Source: Symsagittifera roscoffensis (lineage: Eukaryota; Xenacoelomorpha; Acoela; Convolutidae). From it: 64,000 bases of DNA. Of this stretch, positions 12,226-24,400 are shown piece by piece. Within the stretch, counting starts at the first letter, position 1. Each line of letters starts with the position of its first letter. The stretch lies in the NCBI RefSeq assembly GCF_963678635.1, contig NC_087066.1, forward strand, positions 8,275,954 through 8,339,953, given 5' to 3'. The translations under genes and the position numbers were made by a program. The notes beneath the pieces were generated by a model. That model had not been told where the DNA came from. It did no database searches and worked only from the letters and a program-made list of their open reading frames with translations.

Positions 12226-13489
12226 AGAAACAAGAAGAATGGGCCAGAGACGTGTATGGTTTCAATGGAGCAAAAGACAATTAAACATGATCGGTTGATA
12301 TTTTGTAAAGCATAAAAATTAAGAACATTACTATGAATGTTTAAAATAATGTTAATCAGCAAATTTGATAGAATAGAATGCCAGGAAAACAAATGTCAAC
12401 ACTGTAGATGAAAGCTTTAACACTAAAAGTGGTCGATAAGATAATCCAGAACAGATTCTAATTGAAAGCCAATAGTAATGCGAGATGAAAACCTTTCAGA
12501 ACGGAGACCTAGATTCAGCGACGACTATCAATTTTCAGTCTTAAATATTAGAACCATCTTGGACGTAAAGGGCGTAAAGTTGAAGACGTTCTGTGACGTA
12601 AGTTGGCCCGAGCAGAAATGCAAAATATTCCAGAGAGTTCTGTGATCCTTGTTAGCCTTCTGGACCATTACAGACCCTCACCTCAAAACATAACGAGGAG
12701 AAGACGAAAGAATTATAAAGTGAGTTTACTAATTACAACTAAGTTTAACCATTGGGATTAGTCAAACAAGATTAGTCTATGACCGAATGCAGTCCTTCAC
12801 AACAGCAGAATTTTATATGGAAAAATTGAAGTTTAAATGCCAAAACAGGGTACTTAGGTCAAACAGAAGATACATTTTTTAAGATTGCTATTTTTAAGAT
12901 TCTTGAAGTCCTTTTTTTCAAAATTTTAGAGTTTATACATTTCCATGCTCTTTTAAACAATAAAAAACAACGAACATTGATTGATGGCTCCGACAGTTTT
13001 CTTAAAGAAAAATTGATTAAAGAACTGGCAGTAGTTTTTCCAGCAAAACAATTAGGTTCGAAAAAAATTCCATGTTAGTTACATTGGATATCATAAATAA
13101 TGTCGCCTAAAGGTTGTCACGCAACTCTAGTGGAGAAGCTTCATTTAGCTCTCTCGACTTAAGAAACCGAAACATTGAACTTATGCCTTAAATATTCCTG
13201 GTAGGGTTCCTAGATGGTTCCTGCCGGGAATTCCAGCATTACCCGGGACTCTTTAAGATCCAGGCAGGAAGTCAAAGCTTCTCCCCTGGCTATGTCTCCC
13301 GGGTTGTTTTAAGCAACGCGACCTTAGTAAGCAATACAATTTTATTTACTAGGCACTAGTCAATTTGTAACAACTCATTTTGTTTGAACGACAAAACAGG
13401 TGTTATATTTAAAGAGTATAGAAAAGTCATCGGGTCTCTATTTAGAGCGGTTTTTTCATCCCATTTGTCCATCTGCAATTTGTTATTTG
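12226..13489. other. Non-coding stretch, nothing recognised
   Basis: AT-rich sequence between the array and the inverted repeat at 13.49 kb. I see no coding potential, RNA gene or repeat unit. A slightly GC-richer patch at 13200-13310 (CCTGCCGGGAATTCC, TCTCCCGGGTTG) may be a transposon remnant but has no diagnostic ends. Confidence 0.5.
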
Positions 13490-13930
13490 GTCCAAGATAA
13501 CGTTCGACAGAAGAACAGACATCTTCATTCGCTTGCGCCAACTCTTAATTGGCTTATATAAGCTAATTGAACCGGCTAGAGTAACCACTAGTTTTTTTCC
13601 TGAGTCAAAGTTTTTCAAATGCAACCATGTGGTAATTGTTCTTAAACTTGAACACCTTTGTCAGTCGACGGCCAAGTTGATCATGTCAAAGATGCTCAAA
13701 TAGTGCTTAAACATTTGAGCCTCTTTGAAAAAAAAGTTAACCATCTTTGACATTGTCGGCATGACCATCAATGGACAAAGATGTTTAATTAAGAATAAAG
13801 ATCACATGGTTGGGTATAAAAAATTCTGCTTAAGGAAAAAACTACTGATTACTCGATCCGATTCGATTAGTTTATGCAAGCCAGTTCCGATTTTGAGCCA
13901 AAAAATATCGTGTCTTCTTCTATGTTTTGT
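13490..13930. repeat. Old inverted repeat (fold-back)
   Basis: The sequence left of ~13695 is a diverged reverse complement of that to the right. For example AACCATGTGGTAATTGTTC at 13623 pairs with the complement of the stretch around 13785-13815 (AAGATCACATGGTTGG), and CTAATTGAACCGGCTAGAG at 13563 with the complement near 13850-13870. By eye the arms agree at roughly three bases in four. The short open frames here are by-products of this symmetry. Confidence 0.6.
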
Positions 13931-14271
13931 TTTCAGTAACCCGTTAATGACATTTGCTTCTGGGTATTTTCGAACAAACAACCGGAAAACACGCCAAAAA
14001 TTAAAAGGAATGATGAATTTAACCGAGCGTTTCTCTATTCGCATGCCATTTTTTGTATATACGAATGGTCGACCAAGAAACGGATACGTCTGGCTGAGCT
14101 CTAATCTGAAAAAATTCCCATAAAATGTTCGGTAACATTTTCATTACTATCCAAGTTTTCAAAAATAACAGAAAAAACTGTTCAAGAATTTATTGAAAAT
14201 TGATAGGAATAGTGTAGCGACATATCGAAACAAAAAAACTCTTTTGATGTTGAGTTTGAAACTATCGCAAA

Positions 14272-14889
14272 TCACAAGGCTCTTTGATGGATAATAGGGC
14301 CACAATAGGGTGGTTCTACATTCCTACAGGAGCGTCGAATGATAGGAGGATCGTTACCAGGTTTGTTAGAAGGGACTGCAGAGTCGACTATTTCATAAAC
14401 CGGGAAGTCTGACGGTGTGTCCTTTTCCGTCGGATTAGATGATTTGTCCTGTAACTCAGTTAGCTTGCTGTTTGCGGTGTCTTCAGCCTTTGGTGTAACA
14501 CTCTGGTCGCATGAAGTAGGGTTTCGACCTGCCGGAATGCTGCTTATTGGACATTCCACTGTTTGGTCCCCGATTTGGTCTCCGGCTTGAATGGTGTTGT
14601 CCTCTAAAATCTCAGTTTTAATATTATTTTTGGGCAAACTAGAGTTAAGGGAGATTCCATTCTGAATTTGGGTTCAACAAGAGACCGAAAAAAAACGCTC
14701 TCTAGCCACATCTCTACAAGGAAAACCTCCCGCTATCCATTCCCAGTCGCTAGTATCTGATATATCCGAAGGAATAAGCATAGATTCATCCGAAGCAAGA
14801 TAACCTGCGGGGTTTGTCGACTTCTTCGACCAATGAGTTTGTCTCCGAGCTGATTTGGAGGATAACCCCGACACGCGTGTCCTTGTCAA
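14272..14889 (-). pseudogene. Ty3/gypsy integrase C-terminal tail
   Basis: Two open segments (14674-14889 and 14272-14637) in different frames encode a polar, acidic, Ser/Thr/Pro-rich tail ending IIRRSCRNVEPPYCGPII before a stop. A basic RRS-R-PP-Y motif close to the end is usual in integrase tails of this group, and supports 14272 as the end of pol. Between 14890 and 15540 the sequence continues in the same style but with many stops. Confidence 0.55.
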
Positions 14890-15540
14890 GTTATCTGAGG
14901 ATCCTAGTTCGACATGTTTGCGAGTTTTTGGTTGTGGCTTTCGGGGTTTAGATTTGCGTCTTGAACTCTCGTGCTTCTGACCTACGTCAACATTAGAGTT
15001 AGGGAACTAAGGGAATGAAATAATTCCTTTAAAAGTTCTAATTTTAGTCGAGTTTGATTCAGGAATCGCAATGTCAGATTTTCGTATTATTTTTCCGTCG
15101 GATAATTATACTGTCGAAGTAGACGAATTTATAATTCTTTTGTTAAGTTCCTTATAGAAAATGTCTCGGTTGATGGTTCCGTTTGTTTGCCGAAGGACTT
15201 AACCTTTGAAGGGACTTTGAAGAGGTATTCTATCAGTGTGGGTTTTCGAAGTTGTGGCATAGTCTGTGTCGTTACCCTTCTCTGATGCTGATTGAATCTT
15301 TTTCGCAATCAAATCGTCCTTGTAGCCATCTTCAAGTCTATCGTCCGTGTTCCAATCATTAGCCCTTTCCTTCGATAGTATAGATTTCCCTTTTTCTGAA
15401 ATTCCAATGGATGGTTTACCGGAGGCTAGTTGTTTCCAAATAGTATTTGGTTTTCTTTTAAAATGATTTTCGAAGGGGGAACATTTGATTTTAGATTGAT
15501 AAGATGATCGTAGGTTCCAAATATTTTTTGAAAGGGCATT

Positions 15541-16448
15541 TTAAAGGGTACATTTTTGATGTTCTTGTGATATAGCTAACAGTTTAATTTTTACAGTATG
15601 TACAAGTTTTTCGACTAATCCGTTGGAACGATGATCACCTATTGTACAAAATATTATTTTTATTTTGTTCGAATCGCAGAATAATTTAAAAACTTGGCCT
15701 GTAAAGCAAGTTGCGTTGTCTACCCTTATTAAAAAAGGTATACCGTGTAAGAATAAGTAATTCTGGAGATATTCGATAACTGTTTTTGCAGAAGTAGATG
15801 ATGTAAGTTTTGCCGAAGGAAATTTTGAAAATCGATCGATGCAAAGTAAAATATATTTGTTTGACCCCCAATATGAATCCAAAGGTCCAGCGAAGACTAA
15901 GTTAAGTTCTTCGTTTGGTTCTAATAAGGGGGAAGTTCACTGGTTGGTGAATTTGGGATAATAGTTTTCAAATTCTTACCCGCCATTGTGCATTCTGAAC
16001 AGTTTATGCCATGGAAATAAATTTACCTGTTAATGTGAGGCCACCATACGTATTGGGCCAGGTATTTCATTCCAAAATGACCAGGATGGGTTTCATGGAG
16101 TGTTTTTATCATAGCATTTCTCAGGGTAAAAGGTATAACAAGTTTACCGTCCATGTATAACAATCCGTCGGATTCATGTAAATCTCTGGTAAAATGCTTG
16201 AAGTAAGGAGAATTAGCATTAATCGTATCCACTTTGTTTACGATAGGGTTCAACATGGGGTCATCTTCAGTTAAGAGAGCTACCAGCTTGGCATTAAAAA
16301 GAGTATTTAAATCCAAGGGACGATCGGGCAACTTCAATTTTTCGCGGTATTTTTTGACAAGATTAGCGTGATCTGGCAATAAAGGAAAATCTAATGTTAG
16401 TGAAATACCGGAAGTGGAAGGATTAATTATAATATTTTTATTATTCAT
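15541..16448 (-). pseudogene. Ty3/gypsy integrase (zinc domain and catalytic core)
   Basis: The N-terminal part has the His-His half of an HHCC zinc finger (KTLHETHPGHFGMKYL) and the YVWWPHINR that normally follows. The frame is then broken, and the Cys pair lies downstream in another frame. The catalytic core (15541-15882) contains CIDRFSKFPSA, a second catalytic Asp in RVDNATCFTGQ and a Glu in NGLVEKLVHT, 35 residues between Asp and Glu as in DDE integrases. The position of the first catalytic Asp reads Val (codon complement of 15895-15897). The enzyme would join element DNA to the chromosome; this copy cannot. Confidence 0.8.
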
Positions 16449-16618
16449 ATTAACAGTATCTACAATTTTTTTTATCTACAGGCGAGTTAATTAATCTACA
16501 ATTTAGAATTAAAAAATTTAAAAAATTCGGAAACAGAAATCGAAATAATTATTGGGTTTGTGTTCGAATAATCCGTTGGAATAAAATTTGAAGTGCAAAA
16601 GTCAGCTGTGATTAGATT

Positions 16619-16741
16619 AACAAATTGGAAAGGTCTAGTTACGTAATTACGTAATTACCTTATAGCGTCAGTACTAAAACTATTTAGTACTGACGCTATA
16701 AGGTAATTACGTAATTTTGCGTAATCGGAATTTTCCAAATT
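16619..16741. repeat. Perfect-core hairpin / small fold-back element
   Basis: Arms at 16645-16678 and 16683-16716 are exact reverse complements (34 bp) with a 4 bp loop. The core contains TTACCTTATAGCGTCAGTAC. Weaker pairing continues outward (CAAATTGGAAA on the left, TTTTCCAAATTTG on the right). It lies between the RNase H and integrase parts of the gypsy element, so it may be a MITE inserted into it. Confidence 0.85.
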
Positions 16742-16818
16742 TGAACCGATGGCTGAGCAAGTATTTCTTTGTTTCTCCGACGGATTGACTGATTTATTAA
16801 TCTTATTAAAATTTACTA

Positions 16819-18200
16819 CTACAATTTTATCGTCGTAATGAGATATCGGAAGGACTTTTCCAGATGGAATCCTAGAAATAAGGTTTTGAATCCCACATAT
16901 TTTCCCAGATGTTTAATTGTAAAATTAAAAGGTAATAATCTATCCACCAATCTTGTTAATCTGCTATGATATGTTTTATTTCCGTGATTGGGTGAAAGGT
17001 TAGAAAGTAGTGCTTTGTGGTCTGTGATTACTTCAAACTCCAATCCGTAAAGGTAATTTTTATAATGTTCAACAGTACATACGACTCCTAACAGTTCGAG
17101 GTCGTTTGTGGAAAATTTTGACTCATGCGGGTTTAAAAACCGAGAGGCGAAAGAAATAGTTTTCCAATCAATCCCGTGGAGTTGTTCAAGGGTGGCCCCA
17201 ACCCATTGTGCGAAGCGTCAGTTTTCACTCTAGTATTGCGTTTTACGTCAAAATGGGTATTCTTCGTGAGGTTTACGATTTCTTGTTTAATTTTCTCAAA
17301 AGCTTTCGTATGGTCATCATTCCATTGGAAGATCGATTTCTTATTTAGTAAAGGTCGAAGTGGTCTTCCTAAAGAAGCTAAGTTCGGGACAAACTTGATG
17401 TATTGGTTTATAGATCCGAAAAATGATCTTAATTCTTTCAAATTTTTTGGAATAGGTAGGTCCTCTACTGCTTTCGATTTATCAAATAAAGGTACGATTC
17501 CTGTTTTCGAGATTTTGAATCCCAGCCATTCCATTTCTTTTTGAAAGAATTTGCGTTTTGTCTATTTGACCGCGAAGTTATATTTGTCTAATGTGGATAA
17601 AATTTTTAACACAATGTTCTTGTGGTCTAAGAATGTTCCTTTGGAAGCCATTAAAATGTCATCTAAGTAACAATTGTTAAATGGGATAGAACCTAACGTT
17701 GAGTCCATTACTCTTTGAAATTCGTTAGGCATATCGCCTAGGCCGTAAAAGCTAGTTAAAAAGTGATATGTACCAGTAATATTGCCGCCCACAATACTGA
17801 AATTACATTGATTGCTGGTAAACTTGTCTAATGCGAGTTGACTGTATGCATTTTTTAAATCTAGGTTAGTAAACCACACTTCTCCGACGGAATCACAGGC
17901 AATTTGTGCCGCGACATTGTCTACCAGTTCGTGAATATTCGGCATTTGGTATTTGTTCTTGTATATTTGTTTATTTATAAATTTTGAATCCATAGCTAAC
18001 TTGATGGATTTGTCTTTTTTACAAGTAATGACTATTGGACTGATAAAACAATCTTCGTCGGAGTTTTCTAGTTTCTTAATATGTCCTTCGTCTTTTATTC
18101 TGTTGAGTTCTGTCTTAACTGAATCCAGTAAGTGGAGGGGGACTCGTCTTCCTTTTAATTCAACCGGTTTAAGAGGTTCGTAAAAATTGGTAATTTTCAT
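16819..18200 (-). pseudogene. Ty3/gypsy reverse transcriptase - RNase H
   Basis: The RT domain begins with a MKITNFYEPLKPVELKGRR segment and carries the palm motifs LAMDSKFINKQI and WFTNLDLKNAYSQ, and the catalytic YLDD (complement of 17658-17669; most relatives have YIDD or YVDD). One in-frame TAG (complement of 17562-17564) interrupts RT just before the connection MEWLGFKISKTGIVP. RNase H follows with VKTDASHNG; a single frame change near 17195 displaces its middle, after which VITDHKALLSN is readable. RT copies element RNA into DNA and RNase H removes the template. With so few lesions this copy died relatively recently compared with its missing ends. Confidence 0.85.
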
Positions 18201-18247
18201 CTGGTTTTTTATTTTTCCAATCCGAAGGAACAGGTTTTTAAAGGTTT

Positions 18248-18640
18248 TTAAATGTTTAAGATTTCACTATCTTTGTCTGATGGAGAAACAGAATTTATGG
18301 ACTTACACTGCTTGTGAGTCTGGAAATGTGGGAAGTACTTCTGCGAGACTTCTATCCCCACTTTGGGCAGGTTGTCATTTCCTAGAATGTTTCTCTCGTG
18401 TCCCTCGGTCAAGAAGAAATGGCAGTCGTTGTATGACCAACCATTAGAGAAGATCGGAAGTATCACCTTTCCACAAATATTTATAGCGTTGTCAGTGAAT
18501 CCACAGTAAAGATCCTTGGTTGATTTGTCCACCGGATAGATTTTCAAGTAAGGGTCTCGAAGTTTCAGTTCGTGTAAAATGTTTTTCTTGAGAAAACTAA
18601 CCGCGCTAGCTGAGTCCACTTGTATATTTAAAATTACTTG
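18248..18640 (-). pseudogene. Ty3/gypsy aspartic protease
   Basis: The protein shows QVDSASAVSFLKKN near its start. The triplet Asp-Ser-Ala occupies the place of the catalytic Asp-Ser/Thr-Gly/Ala of retropepsins, which act as dimers to cleave the polyprotein. A hydrophobic stretch and an ILGNDNLPK segment about 80 residues later match the flap and the conserved ILG motif near the end of retropepsins. It sits between gag and RT. There is no ATG at the start of the open frame, as expected when it is part of a larger polyprotein. Confidence 0.65.
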
Positions 18641-18664
18641 ATTTTCTTTTCCGAGGCCAATATT

Positions 18665-19839
18665 TTATAATTTCTTCAGTTCTTTTCCGTCATTGTCGAA
18701 AATTGTAGTTATATTTAATACAGAGTAATCGTCGTTTTCACTTTGTCCAGATTCCGACCATGCTTTTATGACGCCGCAACATTCTCTATCTACATGGTCT
18801 GTATTTACATCCGGAATATCCGACGGATTAAAATCTGTATTACCTACAATTTGATTATTTACAATGTTTACATTTCTACGACGAGATTTACAAAGTCTGG
18901 TAAAGTGACGTTTGTATTTACAGGAGGTAGAGATAGTATCCTTTGCTGGGCAAACTGCTAGGTGTCCTTTTGAGAAGGTTCCGCCGCACGTCATACAGGT
19001 GTTGCTCTTTTCTATGTTGAGAGTTGGCTCTCTTTTTACAGTAAAATGGCTGTGCGGTTTATGTACAGATGATCCGTTGGATTTAAAATTGTTTGTACTT
19101 TTTAAGTGGTTTAAAATTCCCTTTTCATCGATGAGTGCTACGTTTAGTGCTTCTCGTGGTGGAAGAGTTTCTGTTAAAAGATTCCTTTGAATGTCGTAGT
19201 TTTTCATGTTGTTTATGAAAATATCTCTAATCCATTCTTCTTCTCCCGAGGCTAAGTCGCACTTTTTAGCCATTTCTGCTAAGGCACCCAAAATTGTTCG
19301 AGAGATTCTCTATCACGTTGTTTTCGGTTCAGCAATTTGTGTCACTCAAATGTGACATTTGTCTTTCTGACAAAGGCGGCTGCTTGGAAATACCAAAAAT
19401 CTTTGTATGAAATTTGCAAGATTTTTACCTTTGTAAATTTTTGTCCAAAGATTCTTTTTCCTTCGTTTCCTAAGGCCAGGTACAAGACTGATCGGAATTT
19501 TTTATCTGCTTCCTCTAGTCGCATTCCATTGAATTTCTAGGTTTCTGTTTTAATGGAAGCTGATTCCTCTTTGTTGTAGCGTCTCTGTTCTCGAACGTTC
19601 ATTCTCGACTTTCTTTGATTTTCCGTTTCGCCGTCCAACGGATTTTCAACATCTGGAGGTTGAGGATGATGTCTCTCCGAAGGATTTAGTAGGTTTTCGA
19701 TGTCTATATTTTCTTTAGCGATTATAGCTAAGTGAAACAGATCGCTCCAATCTTCCCAGGGAATGGGGGGATCTACGGAATGGTTTTGCCAAAATGGAGG
19801 TATTCCTCTCACGTTAGATTCGTTATTTGACTAGGCCAT
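18665..19839 (-). pseudogene. Ty3/gypsy gag, broken
   Basis: Gag builds the virus-like particle and binds RNA through its C-terminal zinc-binding motif. The first ATG (complement of 19837-19839) is followed after one codon by a TAG. The frame then gives a proline-rich N-terminus with WEDWSDLFHLAIIAKENID, a signature of this gag group. A second segment lies at 19342-19524 in another frame, and the C-terminal third at 18665-19291. The latter contains a cysteine-histidine motif, CMTCGGTFSKGH followed by further cysteines, consistent with a retroviral-type zinc knuckle. At least two frame changes and one early stop separate these pieces, so no functional protein is expected. Confidence 0.75.
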
Positions 19840-20634
19840 GATAAAAAGTTACTTTGTTGTAGCTAATTCTAAGTTATAAAATTTAAAAAAATTAAAAGAA
19901 TAAAAGTGAATTAGTCTAAAGTTAAAACATTAAAAAGTGAAGAGATCATTCTCTCCACCGGAGAGAATGGCAAGTGAAGGTCATATGTAAGTGACCTGTT
20001 AACTAATTTAGTTAAGTAAAGTTTGCAGTAAATTCAAGATAAAATGCGAATCACAACAGAATACTCGATTGAACTGAAAAGCTCATTTATACCCGGAAAA
20101 ACACAGTTTTCAATTTTTTTGTGTTGCAATATAAGAGTCCGTGAAAAACCAGACATTGGGAGATCATAGCAGACGTTGGAGCTGATCATGGTGAGGGTGG
20201 TAGGAGGGCATGAAAGACTTCGTTTGATACGCAACAAATTTCCGGTATTTTATGTACTGAGATAGGGTTAAGAGTCTGAGATGTACTAAAAAAGGTAAGG
20301 TTTTATTTGCGCGTTTTTTGGAGTCTTGTTCGAAAATCTCTAATTTATTCACAACATACTTTGGACGCATTCACTAATTGACAAACATCTATAATGTTTA
20401 ATGAGTAGAGAGTGGATTAATATCATGAAAAAATATTACTGTATCTTCATGTTAAGATAGTGGTATAAGCTTAGCTAGTTTTGCAAAGGAATTGGGCTTT
20501 TTCTTCAAATTAAATCTCAAAAAGTCCAAAATCGGTAATTTCTGGTTTAATTGAGCATTGAGTTGTCTTTTTTCTAGAGCTTCAATTGTTTTAAGCTATT
20601 GTGACACTTGATGCGACTATGTTGAAAACTTAAA
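19840..20634 (-). other. Presumed gypsy 5' leader and flank
   Basis: This is the stretch upstream of gag on the minus strand. It holds a short perfect hairpin (19947-19969, CATTCTCTCC / GGAGAGAATG with a 3-base loop) and a TTAACTAAATTAGTTAA palindrome near 20000. I looked for an LTR end or a TGG-type primer site and did not find a convincing one. Confidence 0.4.
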
Positions 20635-21039
20635 CAACAAAGTATCGACCAAGAGCAAGGAACGCCATGGTCAGCGTTTCAAATCTAAAAAGTGTGAACT
20701 AACTCATTTAATTGGGTAGGTGGGCATTGTTGGCTTTTTGTTTGTTCGCATCTTATAAAAGAATTATTTGTTGAAATCAATAGAAATGAAAATGTTAAAG
20801 GCAATATAATTGACTCAAAAGCGATACGAAGTAAGTGGTATTTTTGAAAAAATTTAAAAAATATCGTTTTTACTCCTAGTTCTCAAATCAAACCAGTGTA
20901 TAAAGTTTTTAAGTTATCACCTAAAAAAAACTCCGAGAAAGGTTGCGACTTCTCAAAAAACTGTCTGATGGTGGCGTTGATGTATCTTTTTTTTTACTTC
21001 ATGCTTATATCTAAATAAAAGTAACTTTCATATTTATGT

Positions 21040-21400
21040 GTTTATGTATCTGGGTAGGCTTTTTGGGCGGTAATGCGTGCCAAAAATTCAATTATTTCGG
21101 CCAAAAACTTACATAAATGGAGTTTTTGATCTTTATTATGAATACAATTGACCAAAAAAAACCTGGCATTTTTGACCTAACTTTTTAAGAATGTTTATAG
21201 AGAGGAATATTTTCATATTTATGTGTTTATGTATCTGGGCATGTATTTATGTGTGTACATACCCATTTCGGGGGCTAATGCGTGCTGAAAATTTAGAACA
21301 AAATCTTTCATAAACTATGGCCAAAATCTTCCATAAATGGTTTTTTCGATTTCTATTATAAAAGTAATTGACCAAAGAGAACCTACGTTGAACGGAAGAG
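21040..21400 (+). repeat. Two adjacent diverged ~180 bp modules
   Basis: Both modules contain CATATTTATGTGTTTATGTATCTGGG-like sequence, a TAATGCGTGC motif and end in AATTGACCAAA. The right arm keeps only the first (about 42590-42720) and the outer partial copy only the second (about 44950-45185), as expected from recombination between the modules. Confidence 0.6.
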
Positions 21401-24400
21401 GGACTTAGAATAGAACGTCATTTTGCAATTTGAGAAAACTTAGATTTCGAAGCCAAGTTGGCCATGCACTCGTTTTTCGAAGTGTCTATATTACTAATTT
21501 TTCAAGTGCAAAAATTTTTGCAAATTTTTGCACGTTCCAAACCGAAAATAAAGAAAAAAAATAACAAGTTAAAAGGATTTTATTTAAAATTTAAACTGTT
21601 TTTTATTTCATTTTGTTGTCTGAGGAAACTATAGTATTGATTATATTGTTGGCATTTTAGACCATAAAAACCAAAATATACATATTTCTTTTTCACTATT
21701 CTTAGATGCAATTTTTCCTCAGATTATTTTCATTTTATTGTTCATAATTAGCAAATCATAGAATTTACATATTTCAATATTTGTTTTTGAAGCGCTAGCA
21801 ACCCCAGATTTAAAAAAACTTGTAATATCTTCAAGATTATTTGCAATCTTTGTTTATACCGATCTTCAAAATTTTTGACACGATATCTTGCCAGGTTTTC
21901 AAAAAAAATTCTTCAAGATTTTTCAAGATTTATTTTAGATGGATAAAGTAGGTAAAAGAAAAATTAAAATGTGGCCAATAGTTATGAATCAATTGCTAAG
22001 ATAGAAACTCGAAGACTGGCTTACATTTTAATTTGACCCGCCAAAATTGCATCTTATTTTAACGAGTGTAATGTTGCTCAATTTGTGAAGGTAACGAAAA
22101 CTTTTGAAATTCCAAACAAAAAACCTGCACGTCGAATATAAAATATTTTAGAAGAATCAAAAACTTTGAGCTGCGCATTGGGTTGATCTTGACGAATTGA
22201 AACAGTTAAAGAACTTATTCCTGTCGCTTAAAAACTGTTGAGTATAAAAACTGAATGATTTTGAACACAATTTCACAAAAAAAAGCAATAGCAGAATAAA
22301 AAACTGTCTTGTTTAAAAAAAAAAACCTATATTCCTGAAATGAATATATCATTTGATTAATATACTTGAGCAATTTAATTATTCGAGTTCAATCCCAAAT
22401 TACTTTGTTTCAATTTTTTTTTCTTTGTTCTTTTTTGTTTCAAAGTAATGTCAAGGTTGCTCATTTTTGTTCGTCTCAAATGGACATTAATCTACTGTGG
22501 CATTCTATTGTGGAGCAAAAGCGTACTCTCATTGAGAAAAGCTAATAACTATGAAAACGTGAGCAAATTAATGGAGCAATGCACTCGAAAAGGAAATTAA
22601 ATCAATGAAAGAAAGGGTTCAGCACTAAGAAGAAAGTCATTTTGATTTCATTGAAAGACTGAGAGCTCAAAACCATTACACGAATATTAATTCGTCCATC
22701 AAACTGAATCCAGAGGGGATGCATGCAGAGTGGCTGATGTCATAATAAAAAAACTTTGCTCGTTTCTCAAAAAAAATTTTGTAGCAGAAGTTCGGTAAGA
22801 CTAGATAAAAATGTGACACATTTTACCGAGTGTGATTTGCAAGTTCGTCGTGTTCTCTGAAAAAAATGCAGTTTACCGCAGCCGACAGCAGCTTCGAAAA
22901 CCCAGCAAGAAAAGTAAGTTTGTAAACCCAGCAAGAAAAAAATCTATTTTTCTTAGGAACGGCTACCTTAAGAATCAAAAATAAGGCCACTAAAAATGTT
23001 ATTGTCCATTGTTAAGAGTAACAGTTTCTGTGTTAGTGAAGTCAGACGGAATCGCTACATATTTACTGGAAGTCAATTACGAAAACGCCCTGAAACACTT
23101 GGAAAAAATGCAGTTAAGCGAAAGGTTTTTTGATATAAACAATAATTTTATTCTTTGTTCTCAAATCAAACCAGTGCTTCGAATTTTTTTGAATTTCTTA
23201 ATTTAAGATACTCTACTTCGCAAACCTGTTAATTTTCAATTATTCCTGGAAAAATTGCACTTTCTCAAGCAATTGTCTGATGTTGGAACTGATGTTACTT
23301 TTTTTCTTCTTTCATACTAAAATCTAAACAAAAATAACTGTTTAAAATAACTGTTTAAAATAACTGCAAAAAATAACAAAAATAAAAAAATAGCATGCTT
23401 GTGGTTTGAAGCTGATTTTGAACGATATTGCAAGCATTTATCTGTAAAGCATATTTTTTTCTGAACAATTGTTTTTGCTATTTCTTTCAAGATTAGTTTC
23501 CAATTATTCTCGATAGATATATGAGTCTGGGAATGATTTTCAGCGTTTTTTTTTGGATTTTGAAAGTAAAGAACAGTCAAAAAGTTCAATATTACAACAA
23601 AACAATTCTTAGCAAACACAATAGAAACAAAATTAGTAAAAACTGATTAAAAAGCCTTTACTAAGAGCTATTCTACAAATTAAAAACTTAGTCAAAACTA
23701 TAAAAGAAACAGCAAAAACGAGACCTGCTCGGACGTTTTTCTCCCAATTCAAACAAGTATGCTAAATATGCTAGGTACGCATGGTATAAAATTTTTGATG
23801 CTCTTTTCCTTGAAACTGTTAGTGAACCCACCCAAAACGACTTTCACGGATTTGTAAATCTATTTTAAGACTATTTTGAAGCTTTTGTGAAGTTTCATGA
23901 GGTACTGCAATCTAACAGCTAACTTGAAAACACATAGCAAAAAAAACTATTACAAATAGACAAAAAGGCATTGGATATCGTTTATTTTAAAATGCAGCTG
24001 TTCACAAAAAAATTTAAAAGAATGAAAGCTCATAAAAATTTGAAAATCAAACAGAAATTGAAAATTCATTTCTCAATTAGCAAAAACTGCAGCTCTACCA
24101 GGAAAACCTCAAGGTAACGCCAAGCAGAACAACAAAGCGTTTTTCTGATTAAAGGATGGGCTTCAAAAATATCGACCGAGAGCAAAAACGTCTTAGTCAA
24201 AATGAAAAACTAAAAAACTGTCTTTTTGATTGTTCGCAATTTGTTAGAGAGTTTTTTATTGGACTCAGTAGAGATGAAAATGTCAAAGTTAGTAAAAATG
24301 ACAAAAATTAATATGTTTAAATGACGTTTGTGATGACTGTTTAACAAAGTAATGATTTTACTTTTTGTTTCTCCAATCAAACCATCAAACAAAGTTGTAT

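Larger units (their letters stand above)
14272..19839 (-). mobile_element. Ty3/gypsy retrotransposon, decayed internal region
   Basis: Reading on the minus strand, the order is gag, protease, reverse transcriptase, RNase H, integrase and integrase tail, the Ty3/gypsy order. Each domain is recognisable but separated by frameshifts and stops. Neither LTR, the primer-binding site nor the polypurine tract could be placed: I compared 13.7-14.27 kb with 19.85-20.6 kb and found no convincing repeat. The element is inserted head-on to the BEL element and lies between the array and the giant inverted repeat. Confidence 0.85.

Noticed and set aside
13725-14123. 132-codon frame
   Set aside because: Most of it is the right arm of an old inverted repeat; no ATG-supported product or motif and overlapping frames on both strands.
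23009-23206. 65-codon frame mirrored at 40021-40332
   Set aside because: Non-ATG start, several non-conservative changes and different C-termini between arms.
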